Shown here: piece by piece, positions 1 to 6,373 of the stretch
How the letters are laid out: each line of letters opens with the position of its first letter
Numbering within the stretch: position 1 is the stretch's first letter
NCBI GenBank assembly: GCA_964522665.1
Contig: CAZFVY010000130.1
Location: forward strand, 1-18,591
Source: CAZFVY01 sp964522665
GTDB lineage: Bacteria > Verrucomicrobiota > Verrucomicrobiia > Limisphaerales > CAZFVY01
Length of the DNA: 18,591 nt
Direction of reading: 5' to 3'
The notes under the pieces: generated by a model
Told to the model about the DNA's origin: nothing
Seen by the model: the letters and a program-made list of their open reading frames with translations, nothing else
Database searches by the model: none
Position numbers and translations under genes: made by a program

Positions 1-2
1 AC

Positions 3-671
3 GTCGTCGATTTTCCGGGGTTTGACACGCGAGTGATCGTGATCAGTTTCCTGCCCGAGTTCGTTTACAGCCTGGGTTCGCCGTCGCACGACTACGCTTT
101 CCTGCTCCCTTTCTACTCGAAAGTCCAACGGCGACCGCATCTGCTCCGCTCCGAGGACGCGGCGGCGGGAAGCGTGTATCAGGCGCTGGCGCGGCTCTTG
201 GAATGTTATTCGGGCGCGGACGAGTTGCCGTTCCACCAAGCGGGATGCAAGGCCTATTTGCTCGAAATGCTCTATCATTTGGCCGCCCATTTCCGTGGTT
301 CGGAATTATTGAGATGGGAATTCATGCGCCAACAGGAACGTTCGTTGCGGCTGAAAAAGTTGTTCGATCACATCAACGGTCACGCGGCCGAACGGCTTTC
401 GGTCGCGGCCGCCGCGGGGCTGGCCGGCATGAGTCAGCCTCAATTCATGAAGACCTTCAAACGGGTCGCGGGCGTCACGCTCGTCGCTTATCTCAACCAT
501 GTCCGCCTGACCAACGCCGCGCGGATGCTGCGTGAGTCTGATCGCCCCATCGCCGAAGTCGCCACGACGGCCGGCTTCGCGGACCAGAGCTATCTGGACA
601 AACGGTTCAAGCGCGCGTTCGGCTGCACCCCGCGAGAGTACCGCGCGGCGAAGGCGGGACGGACCCGGTAA
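3..671 (+). CDS. AraC-family transcriptional regulator, 5' end outside the window
   Basis: The frame is open back to base 3, and the residues before the first GTG (position 33), VVDFPGFDTR, read like the sensing domain continuing. The gene therefore probably starts upstream and only about 222 residues are visible. The first ~110 residues would be the end of a cupin-type effector domain plus linker. The last ~100 are a typical AraC DNA-binding domain with two helix-turn-helix units: one around SVAAAAGLAGMSQPQFMKTF and a second around IAEVATTAGFADQSYLDKRF, the latter holding the family's conserved A-x-x-x-G-F-x-D-Q-S-Y pattern. It ends with TAA 50 bases before the exported propeller gene in the same direction, so it may control that gene. 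The effector is unknown; sugar sensing is common in the family but cannot be read from this fragment. Confidence 0.88.
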   Translation, partial: VVDFPGFDTRVIVISFLPEFVYSLGSPSHDYAFLLPFYSKVQRRPHLLRSEDAAAGSVYQALARLLECYSGADELPFHQAGCKAYLLEMLYHLAAHFRGSELLRWEFMRQQERSLRLKKLFDHINGHAAERLSVAAAAGLAGMSQPQFMKTFKRVAGVTLVAYLNHVRLTNAARMLRESDRPIAEVATTAGFADQSYLDKRFKRAFGCTPREYRAAKAGRTR

Positions 672-720
672 AATTCGTCCAAGAAAGGGCGCCGGATCGT
701 CCTAGCGCGAGAGGGGCGGC

Positions 721-2547
721 GTGGGCATCGTCCGGCTCATGAAAATCACGGGCGCTCCCCTGGCGGGCGGGCGGAAATTCAATCTGATTGGGATCACGCC
801 AAGAATTCTGATCGCGGCCCTGGCGTTCTGGATCCTGACGCGCCTGAGCGCGCCGGCGGCGGCGAGCGCGTCGGAGCCGTTGCGCTATTCGGTTTCGTGG
901 TTGGGCAATTCGTTCTCCGGCGCCAGCAACAAATGGGTCCAGAATTTCTTCATTCACGCGAACGTCCAGCCGGACGGCACGGTGAATACCTGGAGCCATT
1001 GGGACGAGGGTGGAAAAACGTTCGGGGTTTACAAGGACGGCGACGTCATCGGCAATACCAACCTGAATCCCAACAGCCTCGAGGCCATCGATAAGGCGGG
1101 TCGCCGCTGGCAGATCGAGTTCGACTACGTCGAACCGAAATACCATGAATACGACTTCAAGCCCAAGGGCATCACCTGCGACGGCAAGCCGGTGACGTTT
1201 CCCGGCCTCTTCGAGCCGATGGCGCTGGCGCTGGCGAACGACGGCCAGTTGATGGTCGCCGATTCCCAAACCAGTCCCCGCCAACAGATCCTCTTCTACG
1301 ACGTCTCGGACCCGCCGCGGCCCAAGCTAACGCGCGCGTTTGGCGACTACGGCGGCATCGCCAGCGGCCGGCCGGGGGTCGTCACGCCGACGAAATTCTG
1401 GGGCATTCGCGGCCTCGGCATGGACGCGGCCGGGAATATTTACGTGGCGATGAGTGAGATGGGTACCTGCCTGCGGAAGTTCACCCCGGCGGGCGCGCTC
1501 GCCTGGGAGTTGCGCGGCGACTGCTTCGTCGATGTCGCGAGCGCCGACCCGAGCACGGACGCGCGGGACGTGTGGGGCATTCAGGAGCATTACCAAATGG
1601 ATTACTCGCGCCCGCCCGGCCAGGAAGCGCGTTTGGTCGGTTATTCGCTCGATCGCCACAAATATCCCCACGACCCGCGCGGTTTGACCTTCGTAAAACA
1701 AAACGGCGAACACGGCCTCACTTCGCCGCAAGTCGTCTATTTGAGTGGCCGGCGGTTTCTATTCGTCGGCGGCATGTTCGCCAGCAATTTCATCAACGTT
1801 TTCCGCTATGAGGGCGAGATTGCCATTCCCTCCGGACTGATCCTGCAATGGGGCAACGGCCTCTACCGCACCGAACAAAAGTGGCCGCCCAACAAGCCCG
1901 CCGGCGCCTCCATCTGGCGCGACAAAAACGGCGACGGCGATTACCAGGCCGACGAATTCGCGCCGAACACGGACCGCGTCCATCCCGGCCCGTTTTGGGT
2001 CGATAAGAAGGGCAACATCTGGATGGCGTACGGTTTCTTCCGCTACGATTTTCAGGGGTTGGACGAGCGCGGCAATCCGATTTATCGCGCCGAGAATACG
2101 ACCGTTCTCGAGCCGCCTCAGGGGGTGAAGACGATCGCGCGCGTCGTCTATCTCGATGACAGCGACACGCTCATCGTCGCCGACGAAGGCAGTGACATGC
2201 GGCACATCAGCCGCGTGTTCATTTGTCACGGGTATCTCGCCGGGAACCGCGCGACGGTTTCATTCGTTCCCGCGGCCGGCGCGGAGGCGGCCTGCGTGGC
2301 CGCCGCGGGTGATTACGTCTTCACCGGCGGCTGGAAGGAACGTTGCCGCGTCGGCGTCAATCGGCTTAGCGACGGCGTTGAGGTCGGCGTGTTCGATCCT
2401 GGGCCTACCGTGGGCGGAAACCAGAATACCGGTTGGATGGATGTCTTGACCGGCATCACCGCGCATCGCCGGCAGGACGGCGAATACTTGGTCTTCGTCG
2501 AGGAGGATTACAAAGCCAAGGTCCTTTTCTACCGCTGGAAACCATGA
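721..2547 (+). CDS. Exported beta-propeller (NHL/SMP-30-like) protein with an EF-hand loop
   Basis: Up to 608 residues. The start is uncertain: GTG at 721 has a purine-rich GAGAGGGG just upstream, while ATG at 739 (MKITGAPL...) gives a shorter N-terminus. Both include a hydrophobic stretch (IGITPRILIAALAFWILTRL) followed by APAAASAS, which fits a signal peptide cut before EPLRYSV, so the protein is probably periplasmic or secreted. The body has spaced blade-like segments such as GLFEPMALALANDGQLMVAD, IRGLGMDAAGNIYVAMSE and GPFWVDKKGNIWMAYG, as in NHL/gluconolactonase-type propellers. At 1921-1956 the sequence DKNGDGDYQADE matches the 12-residue EF-hand loop D-x-N-x-D-G-...-E, suggesting calcium binding. 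No catalytic residues could be assigned. The stop overlaps the next start as ATGA, so the downstream propeller gene is likely translated with it. Substrate or partner is unknown. Confidence 0.85.
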   Translation: MGIVRLMKITGAPLAGGRKFNLIGITPRILIAALAFWILTRLSAPAAASASEPLRYSVSWLGNSFSGASNKWVQNFFIHANVQPDGTVNTWSHWDEGGKTFGVYKDGDVIGNTNLNPNSLEAIDKAGRRWQIEFDYVEPKYHEYDFKPKGITCDGKPVTFPGLFEPMALALANDGQLMVADSQTSPRQQILFYDVSDPPRPKLTRAFGDYGGIASGRPGVVTPTKFWGIRGLGMDAAGNIYVAMSEMGTCLRKFTPAGALAWELRGDCFVDVASADPSTDARDVWGIQEHYQMDYSRPPGQEARLVGYSLDRHKYPHDPRGLTFVKQNGEHGLTSPQVVYLSGRRFLFVGGMFASNFINVFRYEGEIAIPSGLILQWGNGLYRTEQKWPPNKPAGASIWRDKNGDGDYQADEFAPNTDRVHPGPFWVDKKGNIWMAYGFFRYDFQGLDERGNPIYRAENTTVLEPPQGVKTIARVVYLDDSDTLIVADEGSDMRHISRVFICHGYLAGNRATVSFVPAAGAEAACVAAAGDYVFTGGWKERCRVGVNRLSDGVEVGVFDPGPTVGGNQNTGWMDVLTGITAHRRQDGEYLVFVEEDYKAKVLFYRWKP

Positions 2548-3497
2548 CCACATCGATGAGAACCAAACTGATCCTGTCCGCGTTTTGCCTGGCTCTGGTG
2601 AGCGCGGCGTCCGTGGTCGCTGGAGACTACCAGCTCCTCGTCACTTCCGTGCGCACGGGCGACACCGAAGTCTTCGTCGCCGACCCGGAGAGTGGCGACA
2701 TGATTAACCTGTCGCGCTCGCCCAGGTCGGAGGACCGTTATCCCTGTTGGTCGCCGGACGGCAAACAAGTCTGCTTCATGTCGGACCGCGAGAACGCCAC
2801 CAACCTCTGGATCATGAACGCCGATGGCACGGGCGTCCGGCGGCTCAATCGCACTCCGGCCGTCTGCTACATGCCAAGCTGGCAGATCACCCCGCGCGGC
2901 GCCCGCATCGTTTTTGGCAAACACGGGGCAAAGCCGGAGATGGCGAGCATCAAGCCCGACGGCTCCGGCGAGGAGAATTTCGGCGAAGGCCACGATCCAA
3001 CCCTTTCGCCCGATGGCAAACTCATCACCTACACCGGTCATGTGCCGGGCGGCGTCAGCGTGTTCGTGATGAACTATGACGGGACGAACAAGCGCCAGAT
3101 CGTCACCGCCGTCAGCCCGGTCGGAGCAACCTTCCCGAACTGGTCGCCGAACTCCCGTCAACTGGTCTATTCCTTCCCCGTCGGCGACGCGCTGGAACTC
3201 TTCATCATTAACCTCGATGGCTCCGGCCAACGCCAACTCACCACGTTTGGCGGCTCGAGTGTTTGCACGCCGAGCGCCTGGTCCCCCGACGGCCAATGGA
3301 TTTCCTTCCGCCGTACTGACGAGCGTTACTGGAGCGACCCGGAGCGGATGCGCAAGGTTTACGCCGAGAAACCAGCCGACAAACGCCCCGTCTGGTTTAT
3401 TCGTCCCGACGGCTCCGACGCGCACGTCATCGAATCCCTCCGTTACCAGATGGCCATCGACGGCAGCCGCGCGGCTTGGAAGCCGATCGGTAAGTGA
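2544..3497 (+). CDS. Exported TolB-like PD40/WD40-type propeller protein
   Basis: 317 residues from ATG 2544, chosen because it overlaps the upstream stop as ATGA and is followed directly by a signal peptide (MRTKLILSAFCLALVSAASVVAG). ATG 2556 is an alternative. The mature part is built of about five repeats with the PD40 signature: a W-S-P-D-G or similar strand (CWSPDGKQVCFMSD, TLSPDGKLITYTG, NWSPNSRQLVYSF, AWSPDGQWISFRR), each alternating with a D-G-T/S-G turn (MNADGTGVRRL, IKPDGSGEENF, INLDGSGQRQL). This is the C-terminal beta-propeller of TolB and of oligopeptidase propellers. There is no N-terminal TolB domain and no peptidase domain, so it is not TolB itself. No tol-pal genes are nearby. 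A role as a periplasmic binding or scaffold protein is inference. Confidence 0.85.
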   Translation: MTTSMRTKLILSAFCLALVSAASVVAGDYQLLVTSVRTGDTEVFVADPESGDMINLSRSPRSEDRYPCWSPDGKQVCFMSDRENATNLWIMNADGTGVRRLNRTPAVCYMPSWQITPRGARIVFGKHGAKPEMASIKPDGSGEENFGEGHDPTLSPDGKLITYTGHVPGGVSVFVMNYDGTNKRQIVTAVSPVGATFPNWSPNSRQLVYSFPVGDALELFIINLDGSGQRQLTTFGGSSVCTPSAWSPDGQWISFRRTDERYWSDPERMRKVYAEKPADKRPVWFIRPDGSDAHVIESLRYQMAIDGSRAAWKPIGK

Positions 3498-3511
3498 GGA
3501 GATCGGATCGC

Positions 3512-4009
3512 CTAGCGAAAGTCGCTATACTGGCGGAAGATCGCGCGCAAGTCGTCGAGCGCCCCTCTCTCAATGAGAGACTTCACCGGAATGAATTGCG
3601 CCCTCGACGGTGAAATAAAAATGAAAATAAACCGCTCCGTCTGACGCACCCGTCGTATCGGGGGCCATTTGATCGTCTGCTCGAACGTCGCTCCACTTGT
3701 GTGCATTCCCTCGGAGTCGAAGCTATAAGTGAACGGTCCTTGGGCCAGCTTGTTAGCACGCCGGGCGGACCATATCCCCACCACGGTTACGAGCGGAGTA
3801 AACAGGAAGCCTGAGAATGCGGCGAACACTCCGCCGGGCCCGAGCGGGGCTCCAAAAACGTAAGAAAGCACAAGCACAGAAACGCCCGCCAGTGGAAAAA
3901 CGGCATGCACGATCATGAGCGCGCCCAGGAAGCGAATCATCGTATGGGCGGCGAGAAACGTCTCCCAGAAGCTTGGGGAGACCGTTACCGAGACTTTATT
4001 TGGAAGCAT
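3512..4009 (-). CDS. YcxB-like small membrane protein
   Basis: 165 residues from ATG at 4009-4007, chosen over an in-frame ATG 57 bases upstream because AGGAAG lies just before it. It starts MLPNKVSVTVSPSFWETFLAAH, then has two hydrophobic helices (around MIRFLGALMIVHAVFPLAGVSVL and GVFAAFSGFLFTPLVTVVGIW), a basic turn SARRANK, and a soluble C-terminal part. The C-terminal pattern (YSFDSEGMHTSGATFEQTIKW ... IFIFISPSRAQFIPVKSL) matches what I recall of the YcxB-like family, where a Y-x-F-x-x-E-G strand is followed by a W and then an aromatic strand ending in I-P-x-x. The family's function is not established. The gene is convergent with the propeller gene (14-base gap) and divergent from marR. 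Base composition is somewhat AT-richer than its neighbours. Confidence 0.75.
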   Translation of the reverse strand: MLPNKVSVTVSPSFWETFLAAHTMIRFLGALMIVHAVFPLAGVSVLVLSYVFGAPLGPGGVFAAFSGFLFTPLVTVVGIWSARRANKLAQGPFTYSFDSEGMHTSGATFEQTIKWPPIRRVRQTERFIFIFISPSRAQFIPVKSLIERGALDDLRAIFRQYSDFR

Positions 4010-4319
4010 ACTTCCTAAGTGGACTTTCCGCACGCAAATCGCCCGCCCGCCCAATTCCGCGAACAACTGTCAAACTAGATTTCAACCGGGAAATGTCGAT
4101 CAATTAATTCACCGACGAACGGGCAAAGCGATCGGAGTCGCGTCCATTGCCGGACGTCTATCGACCAGGCCCGCGGATCGCCGACCCCGATCGGTCGTTG
4201 AGCGCCCTCCGAGAGTTCCGCGAACCGCATCCGGCTTCGTCGGTCCCGAGGCGCCGTCCTTCCCATCCCCTCCCATTCGCCGTTACACGACGTTCAACCG
4301 TTCTTTTTTTGAAAATAAC
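4010..4319. other. Intergenic stretch between the YcxB-like gene and marR
   Basis: This divergent spacer must hold the promoter of the minus-strand membrane protein. No clear -10/-35 pair for that gene could be picked out. Small open frames here (for example 4075-4266 minus and 4147-4332 plus) have no recognisable family and no ribosome binding site. I saw no RNA gene or strong terminator. Confidence 0.5.
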
Positions 4320-4357
4320 TGTTGACACATAAACAATCCACCTGTAAACATAACCCC
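4320..4357 (+). promoter_or_regulatory. Likely marR promoter/operator with a repeated TAAACA
   Basis: A perfect TTGACA (4322-4327) is followed after 17 bases by TAAACA (4345-4350), a fair -10 with 3 of 6 consensus bases. The marR ATG is at 4358, so a transcript from this promoter would begin almost at the start codon. This agrees with the lack of a Shine-Dalgarno sequence. TAAACA occurs twice, at 4330-4335 and 4345-4350, a spacing of 15 bases. TGTT (4320-4323) and AACA (4332-4335) form the ends of an imperfect 16-base palindrome. A MarR protein binding here would cover the promoter and repress itself. That is inference. Confidence 0.45.
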
Positions 4358-4828
4358 ATGAAACGCGATGCCATCTCGCCCGGTCCGCGTTACCAGGCGT
4401 TGTTGCAACTGCTCCGCACCGCCGAGGCGCTGTGGAACGCCAGCCGGGTCTTTTTCGAGCGCTGGGACCTCAGCCCCAGCCAATTCAACGTTCTCAACCT
4501 CCTCCACGGCGAGACCGCCGGGCTGTCGCAAACCGAACTGAGCCGGCAACTCGTCGTCCACCGCTCGAACATTACCGGGCTTGTGGACCGCCTCGAGGCG
4601 CGCGGATTGGTCGAGCGCCGCGAAATGGCCGGCGACCGCCGCGCCTACCGCGTCGCGCTCACCCCGGCCGGCGCCGCGCTCATGCGGCAAATTCTGCCCC
4701 ATTATCACCGGGCGGCCGAAGACGTCTGGGGCGACGTGCCGGCCGCCCGCGCGAATCAGATCGTGGCGGAATTGGCGGAACTGAGCCGGAACGCGGAGAC
4801 GGTGGCCGCGGCGTCCGGCGCCGAATGA
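4358..4828 (+). CDS. MarR-family transcriptional regulator
   Basis: 156 residues from ATG 4358 (MKRDAISPGPRYQALLQLLR). An in-frame ATG at 4322 is rejected because it lies inside the probable promoter. The order is typical for MarR: an N-terminal dimerisation helix, a winged helix-turn-helix with recognition helix LVVHRSNITGLVDRLEARGL (about residues 65-84), a wing with the family signature D-R-R-A-Y-R-V-A-L-T-P-A-G (93-105), and a long C-terminal dimerisation helix. It is the first gene of the cluster that continues with the LplT-type transporter 40 bases downstream. It probably controls the lipid-repair genes and itself. The ligand cannot be told from sequence; MarR proteins often sense phenolics, fatty acids or oxidants. 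Confidence 0.92.
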   Translation: MKRDAISPGPRYQALLQLLRTAEALWNASRVFFERWDLSPSQFNVLNLLHGETAGLSQTELSRQLVVHRSNITGLVDRLEARGLVERREMAGDRRAYRVALTPAGAALMRQILPHYHRAAEDVWGDVPAARANQIVAELAELSRNAETVAAASGAE

Positions 4829-4868
4829 CGCGACGACACGCAACCTCAACTCATTTATTTCTCAGCGT

Positions 4869-6128
4869 ATGAACTCGAAACGAAATTACCCGCTGTTGCT
4901 CGTGAGTCAGTTCTTGGGCGCGTTTGGCGATAACGCCATTCTCGTCGTGATCCTCGGGCCATTGATGGCCAAATACCACGCGGGGCTTATCTCGGCCCAC
5001 GAGCAGAGCATCGCCAATATCTACTTTACCAGCCTGCTCTTCATTCCGTTCGTGCTACTGGCGCCAATGGCCGGCTTTCTCAACGACCGCTACCCGAAAT
5101 ACCGCTGGCTGCTCGGCGGCAACCTCATCAAGCTGGCCGGCAGCGCCATGGCCGCGCTCAGCCTGGCGCATGGCTCGGCGTGGCAGACGATCGGCTACCT
5201 GGTCGTCGGCGTCGGCGCGTGCGCCTATTCACCGGCCAAATACGGCATCCTGCCCGAGATCGTGCCGGCGGAACGACTCGTCAAGGCGAACGGCACGGTG
5301 GAACTTTTGACGCTGGTCGCGATCCTCGCCGGGAATATCGCGGGCGCCGCGATGGTCGATCGCTTCCCGCTCCCGGTCTGCTACGGGCTGGTCATCGCGA
5401 ACTACGCGGCCTCGCTGTTTTTGAACCTGTTCATGACCCCGACGCCGGCCTATCCCGAGGTCAAATTGCGCGGCAGCGCGCGGGAATTCTTCGTAAATTT
5501 GCGCGCGATTTTCAGCCATCCGCGGCTTTCGCGAATCCTCATGGGAACCGTCCTCTTCTGGGTCTGCGGCGCGTTGTTGAAGATGAATTTCCAACCGTTT
5601 GGCCAGCAGGTCTTGAAGTATGAAAGCGTCCTGCAAGTCGCGTTGCTCGGGTTGTGGCTGAGCATCGGCGTGATGATCGGCAGCGTGGCGGCCGGGTATT
5701 TTTATAAAGTCGGCGACCTGCGCGCGACGCGGCGTTACGGCTGGTTGCTGGCCGGATCGGTGGGCGTGCTCGGCGGGGTCGATTGGTTGCTCCATCACGG
5801 CTTGAGCCACCCGTCGGCGTTGGCGATCACCGTGTTGATCGTCGCCGGGGTGATGGCGGGCTTGTTCCTGATCCCGCTCAACGCCGCGTTGCAGGCGGAA
5901 TCGCACAAGGACAAACTCGGCAAAACCATCGCGACGCAAAACGGCGTTGAGAACCTCGCGATGCTCGGTGGCAGCGTTTTCGCGCTGGTCAACGTGCAAA
6001 TCGGCTTTGATCCATCGCAATTATTCCTCTGCCTGGCGGCGTTGCTCGCCGTGATCGTCTGCGCGCTGAAGATTCCCGCGCGCCAACCGGAAGCCGCCGT
6101 CGCCTCGGCCGCCGCCGCCGCGTCATGA
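4869..6128 (+). CDS. lplT: LplT-type lysophospholipid transporter (MFS)
   Basis: 419 residues, close to the ~400 of E. coli LplT. It has about 12 hydrophobic segments. The opening motif QFLGAFGDNAILVVIL (14-29) and the later VGVGACAYSPAKYGILPE (113-130), followed by LVKANGTVELLTLVAIL, match LplT signatures closely. LplT moves lysophospholipids such as lysophosphatidylethanolamine from the outer to the inner leaflet of the inner membrane, where Aas reacylates them. An Aas-type gene follows 242 bases downstream, which supports the assignment strongly. In E. coli the two genes are adjacent and the same logic holds here. There is no obvious Shine-Dalgarno before ATG 4869. The stop overlaps the next ORF as ATGA at 6125-6128. 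Another MFS substrate is possible but less likely given the neighbour. Confidence 0.9.
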   Translation: MNSKRNYPLLLVSQFLGAFGDNAILVVILGPLMAKYHAGLISAHEQSIANIYFTSLLFIPFVLLAPMAGFLNDRYPKYRWLLGGNLIKLAGSAMAALSLAHGSAWQTIGYLVVGVGACAYSPAKYGILPEIVPAERLVKANGTVELLTLVAILAGNIAGAAMVDRFPLPVCYGLVIANYAASLFLNLFMTPTPAYPEVKLRGSAREFFVNLRAIFSHPRLSRILMGTVLFWVCGALLKMNFQPFGQQVLKYESVLQVALLGLWLSIGVMIGSVAAGYFYKVGDLRATRRYGWLLAGSVGVLGGVDWLLHHGLSHPSALAITVLIVAGVMAGLFLIPLNAALQAESHKDKLGKTIATQNGVENLAMLGGSVFALVNVQIGFDPSQLFLCLAALLAVIVCALKIPARQPEAAVASAAAAAS

Positions 6129-6373
6129 ACATCACCGACCCGAACATGACCAAACCGCCTCTGACCGTCCTTCAAGCGGGCCTTCTCGCCGTGGTCGCGG
6201 TCGCTACGTTTCACCTCGCGTACGCGAGCGTTTGGAGCAGCGGTTTGATCTTTGTTTATCTGGCCTGCCTTTGCTCGTTGCGACGTTTGCGAACGCCGCG
6301 ACAGGCGTTTTACGTAGGATTGGCCATCGCCGGAATTCGAGGCCATAAAAAGTCCAAGGGATTAATGATATGA
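6125..6373 (+). CDS. Small membrane ORF, possibly a truncated relic of an apolipoprotein N-acyltransferase-like gene
   Basis: 82 residues. The start overlaps the transporter stop (ATGA, 6125-6128) and the stop overlaps the acyltransferase start (ATGA, 6370-6373), so it sits exactly between two coupled genes. It has two hydrophobic segments (VLQAGLLAVVAVATFHLAYA and SSGLIFVYLACLCSL). It then reads RRLRTPRQAFYVGLAIAG, reminiscent of the N-terminal membrane part of Lnt-like proteins, where an R-x-A-F-Y-x-G-L stretch leads into the next helix. After that it turns abruptly into hydrophilic IRGHKKSKGLMI and stops. A full Lnt-like protein would be several times longer and carry a nitrilase domain, which is absent. 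It could be a deletion remnant kept because its end supplies AAGGGA (6356-6361), the ribosome binding site of the next gene, or a genuine small membrane protein. Family assignment is from memory and tentative. Confidence 0.55.
   Translation: MNITDPNMTKPPLTVLQAGLLAVVAVATFHLAYASVWSSGLIFVYLACLCSLRRLRTPRQAFYVGLAIAGIRGHKKSKGLMI

Noticed and set aside
2433..2543. Upstream extension of the TolB-like gene
   Set aside because: It overlaps the end of the previous gene in another frame. ATG 2544 forms an ATGA overlap and starts a proper signal peptide.
4075..4332. Two small open frames in the spacer before marR
   Set aside because: Neither has a recognisable family or ribosome binding site, and one runs into the marR promoter.
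5229..6020. 263-codon minus-strand frame opposite the LplT-type gene
   Set aside because: The product is His/Arg/Gln-rich and unlike any protein, while the plus strand encodes recognisable LplT motifs.
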